The notes beneath the pieces are model-generated. The model made no database searches. It saw only the letters and a program-made list of their open reading frames with translations, and was not told where the DNA came from. A DNA stretch of 64,000 bases from Ephydatia muelleri (taxonomy: Eukaryota > Porifera > Demospongiae > Spongillida > Spongillidae), in assembly GCA_013339895.1 (NCBI GenBank), contig JABACO010000019.1, positions 4,753,182-4,817,181 of the forward strand, read 5' to 3'. Positions 52,790 through 63,798 of the stretch are shown piece by piece. The first letter of the stretch is position 1. The number at the start of each line of letters is the position of its first letter. The translations under genes and the position numbers were made by a program.

Positions 52790-54351
52790 CATAAACACCA
52801 CATGGCTTGAAGCCACTTCTCACAAATATCTCTAACATTAAGCGGTCCTGTCTTTTCAGCGATTTCCAATATGTTCCTAACCTCGTCGGACATATTGGAC
52901 TTGATGGCCAGCAGGTATGTATTCTACAGCTTCCCACACAGCACCTCTGCCTTTATCTAAGTATGCAGCAACAGATGTCACCTACTCAAAAAATTCGAGG
53001 GATACAAGTTAGCTGCAAAGCATACTTAATCTTCAGCAATGAAATCAACTTCTCAAAATGTTTTTTTTCATCTGGGGGGGGGGGACCCAAGATTAAAGCC
53101 ACATGAAGGAAAATTATAAGTTAGTAAAGGCGATTCACACTCCTCCTTGCTCTGTTGCTCGTAGCTACCTTGAAGCCTGCCATTGCAATATCATCGTTGA
53201 CATGTAACTGGTTGTCTCTAGCTCCTGAATGAGACTCCTGATATTAGCATACTGCTCCTTCTCTGCCATCATCTGGGAGACACAGCAGAACACATTGGAA
53301 GAAGACAACTTGAAGGCCTATATATAGAGAAATGAGGGATCAAATACAAGATCCTTAACATTCTCACCAAAATACAAGACTGCACGCATAGTGACATGAT
53401 CTCATTTCAAACAACAAAGACTGAATGCATGGTCACATGATCTCCTGGTTAATGTAAGCATGATCACATGATCTCCTGGTTAATGTAAGCATGATCATGA
53501 TCTCCTGGTTAATGTAAGCATGGTTACATGATCTTATAACTACGATTTATATAGGTAAGTAGCTGCAATGTTAGGTGTTCTGTGAAATTTGTGTGGGAAA
53601 GATTTGGCGTGAGAGGATGGAAATACCAGAGGCAAGAAATCATCCGTATCGCACATGCCAAAGAATGCCTGGTTAATGCGCACACGATCTCCTGGATACG
53701 GCTACTAGCATGGCAGCTCACGTTGTTCACCAGCTTCAAGGCTTCTGCTGGTTCAGAACTGTACACCATTACCTACATGCTAGCACTACATTTACATGGC
53801 TTGTCACATGCACAGGCACACATGTTACATACACGTACATTGAATACACGCACTCTACACTCACACTTGTACACCACACCTCTCACACACCATGCCAACA
53901 CAACTCACGCTTCATCCACTTCAATTTTAGCACTGGTTCGTCCAAACAAGGTAGCCGGCGGTAACTGCTGTTGCACCCCAATGCCAGGTGACCTATCCGC
54001 TGGGGCCATGGGCACAACCTCATTGTGAATACCCTCTCGTCGCTGCAGGTGATCCAAAACCTTGCTCTGTAGCTCGATGGTGGTTAAGTGTAGCTGGAGC
54101 TCCCTGATGTCCATCGACTTGGTGGAAAATGTTCCTGAGGCTCCTCCTCTGGGTGTGTCCTCTGCCACACCCCTCCTTGCCCCCTTGCCACTGGCCGGAC
54201 CAATGGAGTGTTGCCTCATGTTGAGCGCCAACTGGAAGTGCTGGTTTGCATTGGTCAGGTGCTTCCTTCTTGCAAAGAGGTCCCCGAAAGTGGCCTTACC
54301 AGATGAACCCATGAAAGATATGATGCAGGTGAGACTGGCACGAATGTAGTC
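52790..54351 (-). pseudogene. ZFYVE26 (spastizin) 3'-end duplicate, decayed
   Basis: Same exon order as the copy at 60926-63798. The largest exon (54351 to about 53912) stays open and almost identical. The next (starting 53773, VMVYSSEPAEALKLVNN) has lost nine bases. In the exon from 53320 a deletion of about ten bases after SYMS shifts the frame. The small exon near 53080 reads ATGAAAAAAAACATTTT instead of MKHVEK and is frameshifted. The last exon has an in-frame TAG (GKL*NTYLLAIKS), and its proper stop is lost (WLQAMW for WLQANSPR). Introns are retained, so this is a segmental rather than a retro-copy. An uncollapsed haplotype misjoined into the scaffold is a less likely alternative. Confidence 0.85.
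53446..53530. repeat. ~27-bp tandem repeat in ZFYVE26 duplicate intron
   Basis: About three copies of a unit containing CATGATCTCCTGGTTAATGT then AAGCATG. Related but less regular CATGGTCACATGATC units are at 61630-61740 in the intact copy. Confidence 0.8.
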
Positions 54352-54402
54352 CTATCGATAGAGGGGACATAGATGATGTGCCTTCAGTGGCAGAACAGGG
54401 AA

Positions 54403-54403
<1 letters not shown>

Positions 54404-54433
<30 letters not shown>

Positions 54434-54435
54434 CT
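54404..54435. repeat. C homopolymer
   Basis: About 30 C in the intron upstream of the first visible exon of the decayed ZFYVE26 copy. Confidence 0.9.
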
Positions 54436-54578
54436 TCCTGATGTAAACCGGGAGGATCGCATCTGTGTTGGTTACCATGACAATACAGCATACCTCACCA
54501 CAACACTGACCAGCTTATAGTACTTACATGTACATCAAGTAAATTTTTATGACTGTTGTAGTAAGTGAAATAGTGCGT

Positions 54579-54660
54579 AGTGTTATCCTAAGAAAGGATG
54601 CATCCCATCAGGTATGCTAGTACACCTGAGGAGATGCATATCCCTTCTTAGGATAACACT
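54579..54660. repeat. Near-perfect hairpin (inverted repeat)
   Basis: AGTGTTATCCTAAGAAAGGA at the left is complementary to the right end TCCCTTCTTAGGATAACACT, with arms of about 38 bp (few mismatches) and a very short loop (TGCTAG). It could be a foldback MITE or form a hairpin RNA. No ORF. Confidence 0.85.
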
Positions 54661-55735
54661 TATTCCTCCTTCTTCCCCAGGATACCGCTGTACTGTGCGG
54701 CAGCTTATACATAGCCATCTCGTGTCTCGAGGCTGCTTGTTCAAAATGGTGATCCCACCTTATGGATACTGTTTTGCTACAACTCTGTTATAACTGCATT
54801 ATCGTAGCCTCATCTTCACGGTACAGTAACTGCAAAACAGTTATACCTAATAGTTACGTGACTTTGAAGATAACTCGAGTGCACTTATCACAATAATTTT
54901 GTATAACCATGTCTGACACCTAGAGCTCTCTCAATGCTCATAGTATCACACAGCACACTGGGAGCATGTGCATGTGTGTATAAAGTGTGAGAGTAGTAAT
55001 CTGTTAGGTCTGGGGACAGTTACTATATAGTAGGATGGGTGTGGCCATATCATGCAAAATAATCACAATGACCTCAATGGAGCGGCCAACCACATGACCT
55101 TTGCACTGTGCACTCACCACTCATGATCAGAGAACAGTGAAGGGCTAAGCTTTGAAGAGAGTGAGGTACACTAGTACTTGTACCTCCATGGGCACATCTG
55201 ACACAGGTATGCAGAGTAGCGCACATAGTTTCATGCAATGGTATACAGCAACAAAAGTTCTTTTACAAGAAGCTATTTCAGTATATGTTTAAACTGCAGT
55301 ACATGTGCAGTACAAGGAATTTCACATTACAGTTCCTTTGTCTGGATGGCCAAGCTGGCTATAGCTTGACCAGCACACATAATGTCAGTTGCAATATAAA
55401 ATTCATTACCGCCATGCTGGAATGTAGCAGCAGACCAGTTATGCACTCATAGCATTATTTTCTGGGTGCTTTCTTTGTATTTTTTGGACAAGAGATCATG
55501 TTTATGCTAATACAACCTTCGGAGAGGCCTTCTGTAGAAACAGCTATTCAGTATGTTCAAGAACTAATGAATAACTGATTGGCATATGTATTTACACCCA
55601 TGCTATCACATTGTATACGTTGTGTGTACATGCATGCTCTGCAAGGACTTTAATTTTCACACATTCTGCAGTCTTTATCAGATAACCAACCCCCCCCCCC
55701 CCCCCCCCCCCCAAATATCTACTTTATAGTCATGG
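54661..55735. other. Intergenic region, nothing recognised
   Basis: No gene or element was supported. A C homopolymer sits at about 55690-55712. Confidence 0.55.
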
Positions 55736-57640
55736 TTTTAATTTTTAAACATTTCCGGAGCATGTGAATCCTTGTTGAGGTGCCCAGCTGTATCTGAACC
55801 TTGAGGAAATTCCATGGCATCGTCAAAATCAATGAGATACCACTTTTTCACCTGACTGGTATTTCAACACATTCGGCCATCTTATGTCTCGATGCATAAG
55901 GCCTGCAGAGTGCAGCTTTCTGGACATCCTTTAGTGAAAAAAGCAACTGTTTCTGATCTGTTGGATTTGCCACCTTCCTAATGGTGACAAAATGACAAAA
56001 CCTTTCGATTCACTTTAATTGTCCAAACTATCTACATTAGGAACATTTGATGTGTTCATTTTTTCATATATGCGTACAAGATGCTGAACGTTTTTTTTTT
56101 CCCATTCAATTTTGGATATTGCTTCTAACAGAGGTGCGAAAGGTAGAAATGACAACTCCACAATCTCTCTTAATTTTATTGAATTCTAGACAGAATGGTG
56201 GGTCATAATTAATTACGGGAAGCAACATAGAAATATTGAGTACAGCGCGAAATAGTTTCAATCTGTTGGAGAAAGTGCTCAAGTGGAATTGTGCAATATG
56301 TTCAACAGTGACTGTGTCACTCTCATTTGTGTCTGGATTTATAATTGCTAACAGTTCCACCTTCAAATCACCTGCAACATAAACCAGTAAATAGTCATGC
56401 AATATTTCCGTATCTCCACTCCATTTTGTTGCATATTCCTTCACATGCTGTTTGAATATCTGTCACCTCAGCTTTTTCTTCTGCACGAAGCACACATATG
56501 TTTTGTATATAAAAGAGGAAGTCTGGTCTTGCTGCTCCAGTACACGAATCGAAAGTTTCGTTAGAAACTTCCATATAGGATTTGACCCCGACTATGAAGT
56601 CATTAAAAAAACGCGACCCGTCTGTAACAACACTCCCGACGATCGGATCGTGTAGCTTGTTTTAGCAATCGATCTAGAAGTCAAAAATGAGTAGTTTCGT
56701 TTTTGTTTCATGTCGCAGAACCGCGTGGTTGTAGAGAACAAGAGTGTACTGCCCGTTCTCGTACCCAGTCTCGGAACAAGGAGCGGGTCGTCTTCTTCTC
56801 CTCCTTCTTGGCAACGCATAACTCGGGACAGGAACACTTTTAAGCGATCAAAATTTCACCACTAGCTTCAGAATCGGATGGAGGACTCGCTTTTATATAA
56901 ATAATCGATGTTATACTCTGATACACAATCGACTATCAGCCTATGTCTTGTATAATTAGACATTGGGTGTGAAAAAAAAATTAAGAAAACAAGTAAATAA
57001 AAACATTCTCTACGAGAAAGTTGGTGGGATATAGGATTTGAAGGCAATTGGTGGTGTAAAAAGCAAGGAAACAAGGTCTTATCAGAAGGGAAAATGTAAT
57101 AGTCCTATATTTAGCACACAAATAACATACGCCCTAGAAATGTGCTAAATATAGGACTATTACATTTTCCCTTCTGATAAGTCCTTGTTTCCTTGCTTTT
57201 TACATCACCAATTGCCTTCAAATCCTATATCCCACCAACTTTCTCGTAGAGAATGTTTTTATTTACTTGTTGTAATTAGTATCTCTATCAGCTTTGCCTT
57301 CAGGACACAAGAACTTCATATGTCTTCTGAATACATTATTCCAAGTAGATACGAAAGCAGCCTTCTTCCAGTTTGTTTCAGGGCATGCAAGTGCACTATA
57401 TATCATTACTCATCAAAAGTGCAAGGAGTGGTTCTTTTTACAGCAAAAAGCTTACTAATTTCTTCCACTTCCTTAGCTGTAGCATTACTTAATTGAACAA
57501 TCCAAGTCCACAACCGCTGATCAACAGGAACAGGCACTGAAGGATTGTTACAAATAAATGACTTCAAATCCTTAACAGATGGAAGTTGCTCTGGTCGTTG
57601 ACTTGAAAGTGACTTAATCCAATCATCATTTCCTATCACA
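55736..57640 (-). pseudogene. HRDIRWPNV-type protein kinase-like pseudogene
   Basis: Pieces lie in order on the minus strand. An N-terminal segment (57639-57406) reads WIKSLSSQRPEQLPSVKDLK and QRLWTWIVQLSNATAKEVEE. RPDFLFYIQ and LRAEEKAEV lie near 56460-56540. WSGDTEILHDYLLVYVAGDL and FSNRLKLFRAVLNISMLLPV lie at 56444-56106. Then come FVILSPLGRW, the catalytic loop LHSAGLMHRDIRWPNVLKYQ near 55900, and WYLIDFDDAMEF with HAPEMF near 55750-55860. The HRD, DFD and APE motifs mark a protein kinase fold of the type seen in fungal-type or Crinkler-associated kinases and in sponge gene families. Several frameshifts and a large inverted repeat (56989-57270) interrupt it, so it is not functional as read. 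Confidence 0.65.
56989..57270. repeat. Long inverted repeat (~130-bp arms)
   Basis: 56989-57118 and 57141-57270 are reverse complements with very few differences, with a loop of about 22 bp. The same short peptide-like frame (MFPCFLHHQLPSNPISHQL) therefore appears on both strands. It lies inside the kinase pseudogene. A transcript through it would fold into a long hairpin. Confidence 0.92.
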
Positions 57641-57649
57641 AAAGGAGAG

Positions 57650-59390
57650 AGAAAAAAAACAACTTCAAACCTGACAAAATGTTACAGGATGCTGTGCTAG
57701 ATACAACTTCACCTGCCTACAAAATCTGTAGTAGGTTTCATAAGATTTGGTCCTATAGGAAGTCATTACAAACAAAACCTACATGCATGCAAAGACTATA
57801 TGTGTGTATACTGTGTGATTAAAACAACACATATGGCCTATGAAGGGAAATTTATGTTGACTTATGTTGGATAGCCAAATGCGGCAGTCAAAGAGTAGGA
57901 TAAGAGTATGCCATGAATAACATTTAATGCTGTGCTCTAAGCAATGCCATGAATTAAATGATCATAGAGGTAGTGAGTGACCTTGATGTCAGGTCAAGCC
58001 TGTGGGACCACAGGGTAAGTAAGTCATGCCACCCTTGGCTGCAACCAGATGTGCCACTATCAGGATGTGGTCACACAGCATACTCAGGCAGGCACAGGAT
58101 TGCACAATTAAAGGCATGCGAAGGTTTGTAAACACTGCTTCCCAGCCTAAGCTCTAAGCTCTCCCAGGACTAGCTTCCATAATTTCTAAACAAAGCATAT
58201 TCTCTGGTGCAAGCTTGTGTCACATAATGTGCTCCACACCAAAAGAGGAGGTAAAGGCATGTGTGCACTTCTTTGATAATACCTCATGAACCCGATATTT
58301 TGCAATGCATTATTTAGCATGCACTCCTCTGACAAAGCGTCAGCGTTGCTAAGGCACTAAACAATGCAATAAAATGGCTGCAATTTGTAATCATTTTGTA
58401 GCAAACAAAATCACATGTATGCTTTCATTTGGGACTTCTTCATAGTTTGGTATTATGTTCATTCGTTAAGTTCAACTAAATCATCAAAAATGTGCAAAGC
58501 CCTGCCTATCTCTCAAAATCCACTTTACTCAGCAGTGTGGATGTGAATACCAACATGGGTTACATGTAAAATTATAATAATTTGGTACCTATACTACGAT
58601 GAATACAGGAATTTTGGAATTATATCCAACCTGACCAGTTGTGTACTGTAGGGCAATGTCTTGTTCACAAATCACACTTAAATTAAACTTAATGTATTCT
58701 GTTCAGAATACAATGCTGAATCTAAAAATATAATTGACATGAGTCCATGATAGATGCAATGAACAGCAACTGTTCAGGTAATTTTTTGTGTCGTGACAAT
58801 GTCATGGTTCTTTTCAGATGCAATGCAGCACCGAATCAGAGGAAGGTCTGATAGTATTTTTGGCGTGCATATTTTGCATGTCACTGGTCTGCTTGGCCCT
58901 TGCTAAATTAGCTTGAATATAAGTAGCACGTCAGACAAATATGATTTATTAAACTCAGATGATAAAATGGAGACATTTGATTGATACTAATAGTTACAAT
59001 GCGTTTTGTTTTACTGGTTTTGTTGTTGTTAATGACACGTTTTTGTAGTCACGTATTATGACAGCTGCAAAATCTTTCTAATGATAGTATACAACCTAAA
59101 TTAATAAGATTAATGTCTGGTCATTTCTAACATTACCCTACAAAAAAAATCTTACAACGGTTTGCCAAGACTTACCAAGTCTAACCAAGATTTACCATAC
59201 ATGATGTGCCAAGACTTACCAAGAGTTATCCAAGTTTCAGCAAGTCTCTTATCAAGTTTTAACAAGAAATTGGAACAGAAATTTTAAGACTTAGCAAGAC
59301 TTATCAGGTGTTCCAAGAATAAAGCTTGTCAAGTCTTATCATGGCAAGGGTAGCAGGATATTGAAACTATACAATTACAACAATTTAGAA
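57650..59390. other. Intergenic region with degenerate TTACCAAG repeat
   Basis: No gene was recognised. From about 59155 to 59345 a degenerate 10-bp repeat (CTTACCAAGA / CTTATCAAGT / CTTAGCAAGA) is present. The rest is unique-looking A/T-rich sequence. Confidence 0.55.
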
Positions 59391-59394
59391 ACAG

Positions 59395-59985
59395 TTATAC
59401 AGTCACGATACTTTTGATTGGCTTTAGTTTAGCCGCAAATGTTTTCATGTCCCATTCACTTGGGCTGTACCTCTTGTTGATGATATCTGAAAACCGAAAA
59501 AATGTTAATATATTAAAAACACAACTATAACTTACCAATTATTCTTGTCACTTTAGTTTGATCTAGAGCACCCCTCTCGCTTTTGGTGCTTGGAAATAGC
59601 AGGGAAGTGGACATTTCCTCTCTGGTAAATAACATATCCAGCAACTGTAGTCCAAACAGGTATGGATTCTTTGCTGGCAGATGAAGTACGTTTATCCCAT
59701 TGACCTAGTGAGCATGTTTGTGCATGTACACTGGTCGCCTAACTTGTTAAACAAAATTTTCACCGTACGTTCAGATAATCTTAAGCCATAATGCGCTCAC
59801 ACCTTAGCGCACTTCCTCCATCGTGCGCACGCTTCTGTCCAAGTTGAAGCTAGCGCTGGGCTCTTTCCCAACCATTTGTAGTCACGACCTGCTGATATTC
59901 CGGTGCAGAATTGGGATCTTGAAGGCCCGTTGCTCTGGACATCTCGGTTGGTTGACACTGCTAAATCGTAGCTGAAGCGGAACAT
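59395..59985 (-). CDS. Small BEN-domain protein
   Basis: Three exons with closing phases: 59985-59803, 59704-59536 and 59486-59395, giving 147 aa. The middle and end contain a BEN-like sequence: YLFGLQLLDMLFTREEMSTS (the L-x-x-x-L-F-T-R-E helix), ERGALDQTKVTRIIDIINKR and YSPSEWDMKTFAAKLK. BEN domains bind DNA or protein partners in chromatin proteins and also occur in some DNA transposons and viruses. The first exon (MFRFSYDLAV...) has no recognised domain. The gene is short for a BEN protein. It could be a complete single-domain gene or the 3' end of a longer one, because further upstream exons were not excluded. Splice sites are canonical. Confidence 0.6.
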
Positions 59986-60150
59986 ATCCAGAAATGGCCC
60001 ATTCGTCTTGCTTATATTTTTAAATTGAAGTGTAAACAGGTTTAGTAAAATCGGTCTGATTATAATATGTGTGTTTCATTACACTAGTATTAAGCATCCT
60101 TTATCTAAAATCAAGACAACATTTCATTTCTATCTTGTATAATTTATTCA

Positions 60151-60413
60151 TACAGTAGCGGCTCGCACATCAGCATATTAGCACATTCACACATCAACAA
60201 AAATAACTACTTCACCTGGAATTTGTAGTTTTCGTAGCAAACCTTAATATCGATATTTGCAGCTTGCCATCTAATGACCTCACTGTTTATACGAGCTAGG
60301 CTAATTGATATCAACGTACAAGGCTCTTATACAGTGAATGTCATTAGATTGACATTCTGAAGTAGTTATTTTTGCTGATGTGCGAATGTGCTGATGTGCG
60401 AGCCTCTACTGTA
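60151..60413. mobile_element. MITE with ~60-bp terminal inverted repeats
   Basis: TACAGTAGCGGCTCGCACAT at 60151 is mirrored at the right end by ATGTGCGAGCCTCTACTGTA ending 60413. The arms match over about 60 bp (to AAATAACTACTTCA). The non-coding core is about 140 bp. A terminal TA on both sides fits a TA target-site duplication, as in Tc1/mariner-type MITEs. Confidence 0.8.
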
Positions 60414-60925
60414 ATCGAATTATGAAAAATCAAACAACATGATTTATATATATACATTCATACCTAAGAAACATAGACATATACTAACACAAACTATTGT
60501 TGATGAACGATGTCACAGACACGTGGAGCAGCCCGGGCCAGAAAGGCCTTGGCATTGGAACGAACAAGATGGGTGTTCAGTAGTGACAACTGATTTGTGG
60601 AAACATAGATGTGGCTATTAAACGAATTTATTTATCAACAAATTATTGAAAAATAATAATTTTAATAATGAATCTGAGCTGTATAGCTATGGGGTTGTTT
60701 CGATGTTGTATATTTCATTCGATAATGCCAAATTTCATTTGATGGGGACGAGGATCATTCAATGGGGAACGAGGAATCATTCGACTATTTCTGATTCTAC
60801 AATATTAATTTGTCGTCTTTTGTTTCAATAGAAGTGGGTTTGTTCATAAAAATTGACATGAAGAACACATAGCACATCCACATAAACCACCCACACAGAA
60901 CCACACACAACGTGTCTTTAGAAGT

Positions 60926-63197
60926 TCATCTCGGGGAATTGGCTTGAAGCCACTTCTCACAAATATCCCTAACATTCAGCTGTCCTGCCTTTTCAGCAAT
61001 TTCAGATATGTTCCTAACCTCGTCGGACATTTTGGACTTGATGGCCAGCAGGTATGCATTCTTCAGCTTCCCACATAGCACCTGTGCCTTTATCTGCAAC
61101 AAACATTAATGAGGTCACCAGCATAATACACACTTTGTACTCGAATAATTCAAGGAGGTATGCATACCTGATTTCGATCCATCTTCAGTAACGAAATCAA
61201 CTTCTCAACATGTTTCATCTGTGTGTGGGGGAGGGTTCCAATATGATGAGGAAGGGTTAAACCCACATGAATTTTTAAATTAGTTAAGGCAACCTCACCA
61301 CCACCCCTCTCTCTACACACCTCCTTGCTCTGTTTACTTGTCGCAACCTTGATGGCTGCCATGGCGATATCATCATTGAGCGCCTCAGACATGTAACTGG
61401 TTGTCTCTAGCTCCTGAATGAGACTCCTGATATTAGCATACTGCTCCTTCTCTGCCATCATCTGGGAGACACAGCAGAACACATTGGAAGAAGACAACTT
61501 GAAGGCCTATATATAGAGAAATGAGGGATCAAATACAAGTGAAGTTGGAATAGGATCCTTAACATTCTCGCCAAAATACAAGACTGCACGCATAGTGACG
61601 TGATCTCATTTCAAACAACAAAGACTGAATGCATGGTCACACATGCATGGCCACACATGCATGGTCACATGATCCCCCAGTTACTGCAAGCACGGTCACA
61701 TGATCGCCTGATTACTGCACACACGGTCACATGATCTCCTGGATACTGCTTAGTGCTACTAGCATGGCAGGCTCACATGAATTATTTCGTTCACCAGCTT
61801 CAAAGCTTCTGCTGTATCAGAACTGTATATCATCACCTGTGAAGACAAGACATACATGCAGGCACTGCATTTACATGTCTTAACACATGCACAAGCATAT
61901 ATAATATACTGGGTGTTCACAAATGAAGACCAAGGTTTTAATGTCTTTTGATCGGAAACGGATTAAACGTCACTATTTACATTGAATATTTATCTACCTT
62001 TGCCAAAGAGAAGTACCAAATTTCATAATTTCATGACAAATACATGTTAGCGCAAACGTACCCCCTTTAAAGAAATACCATGTGTGTGCTTTGTTTGCAC
62101 AAGTGCAGCATGTTTAACAATGACCTGATGACCTGGTACACCATTGTATACCATCTTTTTCTTTTACTCTGTAGCCTGATTTTAACATAGTTTTGTGGCA
62201 CACTGCTTCTTGGCTAGAACTTAATTATATTCATTTGGTTGTTATTCCATTGTAAAAATTGCAGGCTTGAGGTTGAACACATGCACGATAATGTACCTAC
62301 ATCCATTTCAGCTTTAGAATATAAAAACATATTTACACAAGATACGTTATAGTAATTTTAAAAAATAATATGCATTTGGGACGCGTTTCTAAAGTACACA
62401 TGATTTTCACATACCACTATTGACAGAATTATATGTTTTCTGAAAGCTGGATGATTGAGCCTTACTTTTATTATTACGCATTCAAGTGAAAAGCTGCCAA
62501 AACTGATTTTGCTTATATCTTCATGCTTTGAGCACGAGAATTACATTTTCCCATTTATCTAACACTTCTGTAACAGGATTTGTGGTTTAAACGTAAACAA
62601 ATCATGACAATCGGTAAACAAATAACAGTTAAAAACTCTTTGTTTCAATCTGCTTACCTGACTGTACAGCAGCATGTAGGCATTGCAATGCATTTGTATT
62701 GTGATGAAATTTATTTAGCACAGTGGCACGTTTAGTAAAATCATAGGGGTACATCACAGGTAATCAAAAATGATAAAATGTTTAAGCTTTTTAGCTTTTA
62801 GTGAATTATTACACCACCTTCGCAAAGGTGGCAGAAAATATACTGATACCTTCACGACTTCTTCATAATAAGAAATAAAAATCAGACCATAAATCAAATT
62901 AAATCATCCAAATTTCAGCAAACCGCTAACAACCTGTAAAAATGCATAATTCTGGATCGATTTATATTTTTAGTCTGTAGCCCTTCCTCACTTTTAAATG
63001 CCCCAACCTACCGCTCCTTGATAGAATTGTTTCCATTCGTGCATATGCTAGCTCAAGACAAAAATTTGCCTAGCTGTAGTATTTTAATTTCAAAATCTCC
63101 AATTTTTTATCCATCAGGTCAAAATTTATTCCCATTAGGTCTTCATTTGCAAACATCCTGTATATGCATGCACTCACACAAATGTACACATACATGC

Positions 63198-63249
<52 letters not shown>

Positions 63250-63798
63250 ACATACATGTGCAAAGATCTATATATGCACTCACACATACGTTACATACAT
63301 ACTCATGCACTCCACTCACATACACCCCACCTCTCACACACCAACACAACTCACGCTTGCAGCCACTTCGATTTTGGCATTGGTTCGTCCAAACAAGGTA
63401 GCCGGCGGTAACTGCTGTTGCACCCCAATGCCAGGTGACCTATCCGCTGGGGCCGTGGGCACAACCTCATTGTGAATACCCTCTCGTCGCTGCAGGTGAT
63501 CCAAAACCTTGCTCTGTAGCTCGATGGTGGTTAAGTGTAGCTGGAGCTCCCTGATGTCCATCGACTTGGTGGAAAATGTTCCTGAGGCCCCTCCTCTGGG
63601 TGTGTCCTCTGCCACACCCCTCCTTGCCCCCTTGCCACTGGCCGGACCAATGGAGTGTTGCCTCATGTTGAGCGCCAACTGGAAGTGCTGGTTTGCATTG
63701 GTCAGGTGCTTCCTTCTTGCAAAGAGGTCCCCGAAAGTGGCCTTGCCAGATGAACCCATGAAAAATCTGATACAGGTGAGACCAGCACGAATGTAGTC
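60926..63798 (-). CDS. ZFYVE26: ZFYVE26 (spastizin) C-terminal part, intact copy (partial at window edge)
   Basis: Five terminal exons with closing phases: 63798-63355, 61836-61777, 61506-61321, 61218-61168 and 61093-60926, giving 302 residues to the stop. Blocks match the end of human ZFYVE26: MDIRELQLHLTTIELQSKVL, LPPATLFGRTNAKIEVAA, AFKLSSSNVFCCVSQMMAEK, YANIRSLIQELETTSYMSEA, LNDDIAMAAIKVA, VLCGKLKNAYLLAIKSKMSD and VRDICEKWLQANSPR. Spastizin is a very large alpha-solenoid protein that binds PI3P through a FYVE finger and works with SPG11 in autophagic lysosome reformation. The FYVE finger and the rest lie beyond the window's right end. The 1.5-kb intron 61837-63354 contains a CA run at 63205-63246 and no other recognised feature. 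Confidence 0.9.

Noticed and set aside
52790-54351. Treating the ZFYVE26-like sequence beside MED6 as a working gene
   Set aside because: Frame-shifting deletion, in-frame TAG and lost stop in three of its five exons.
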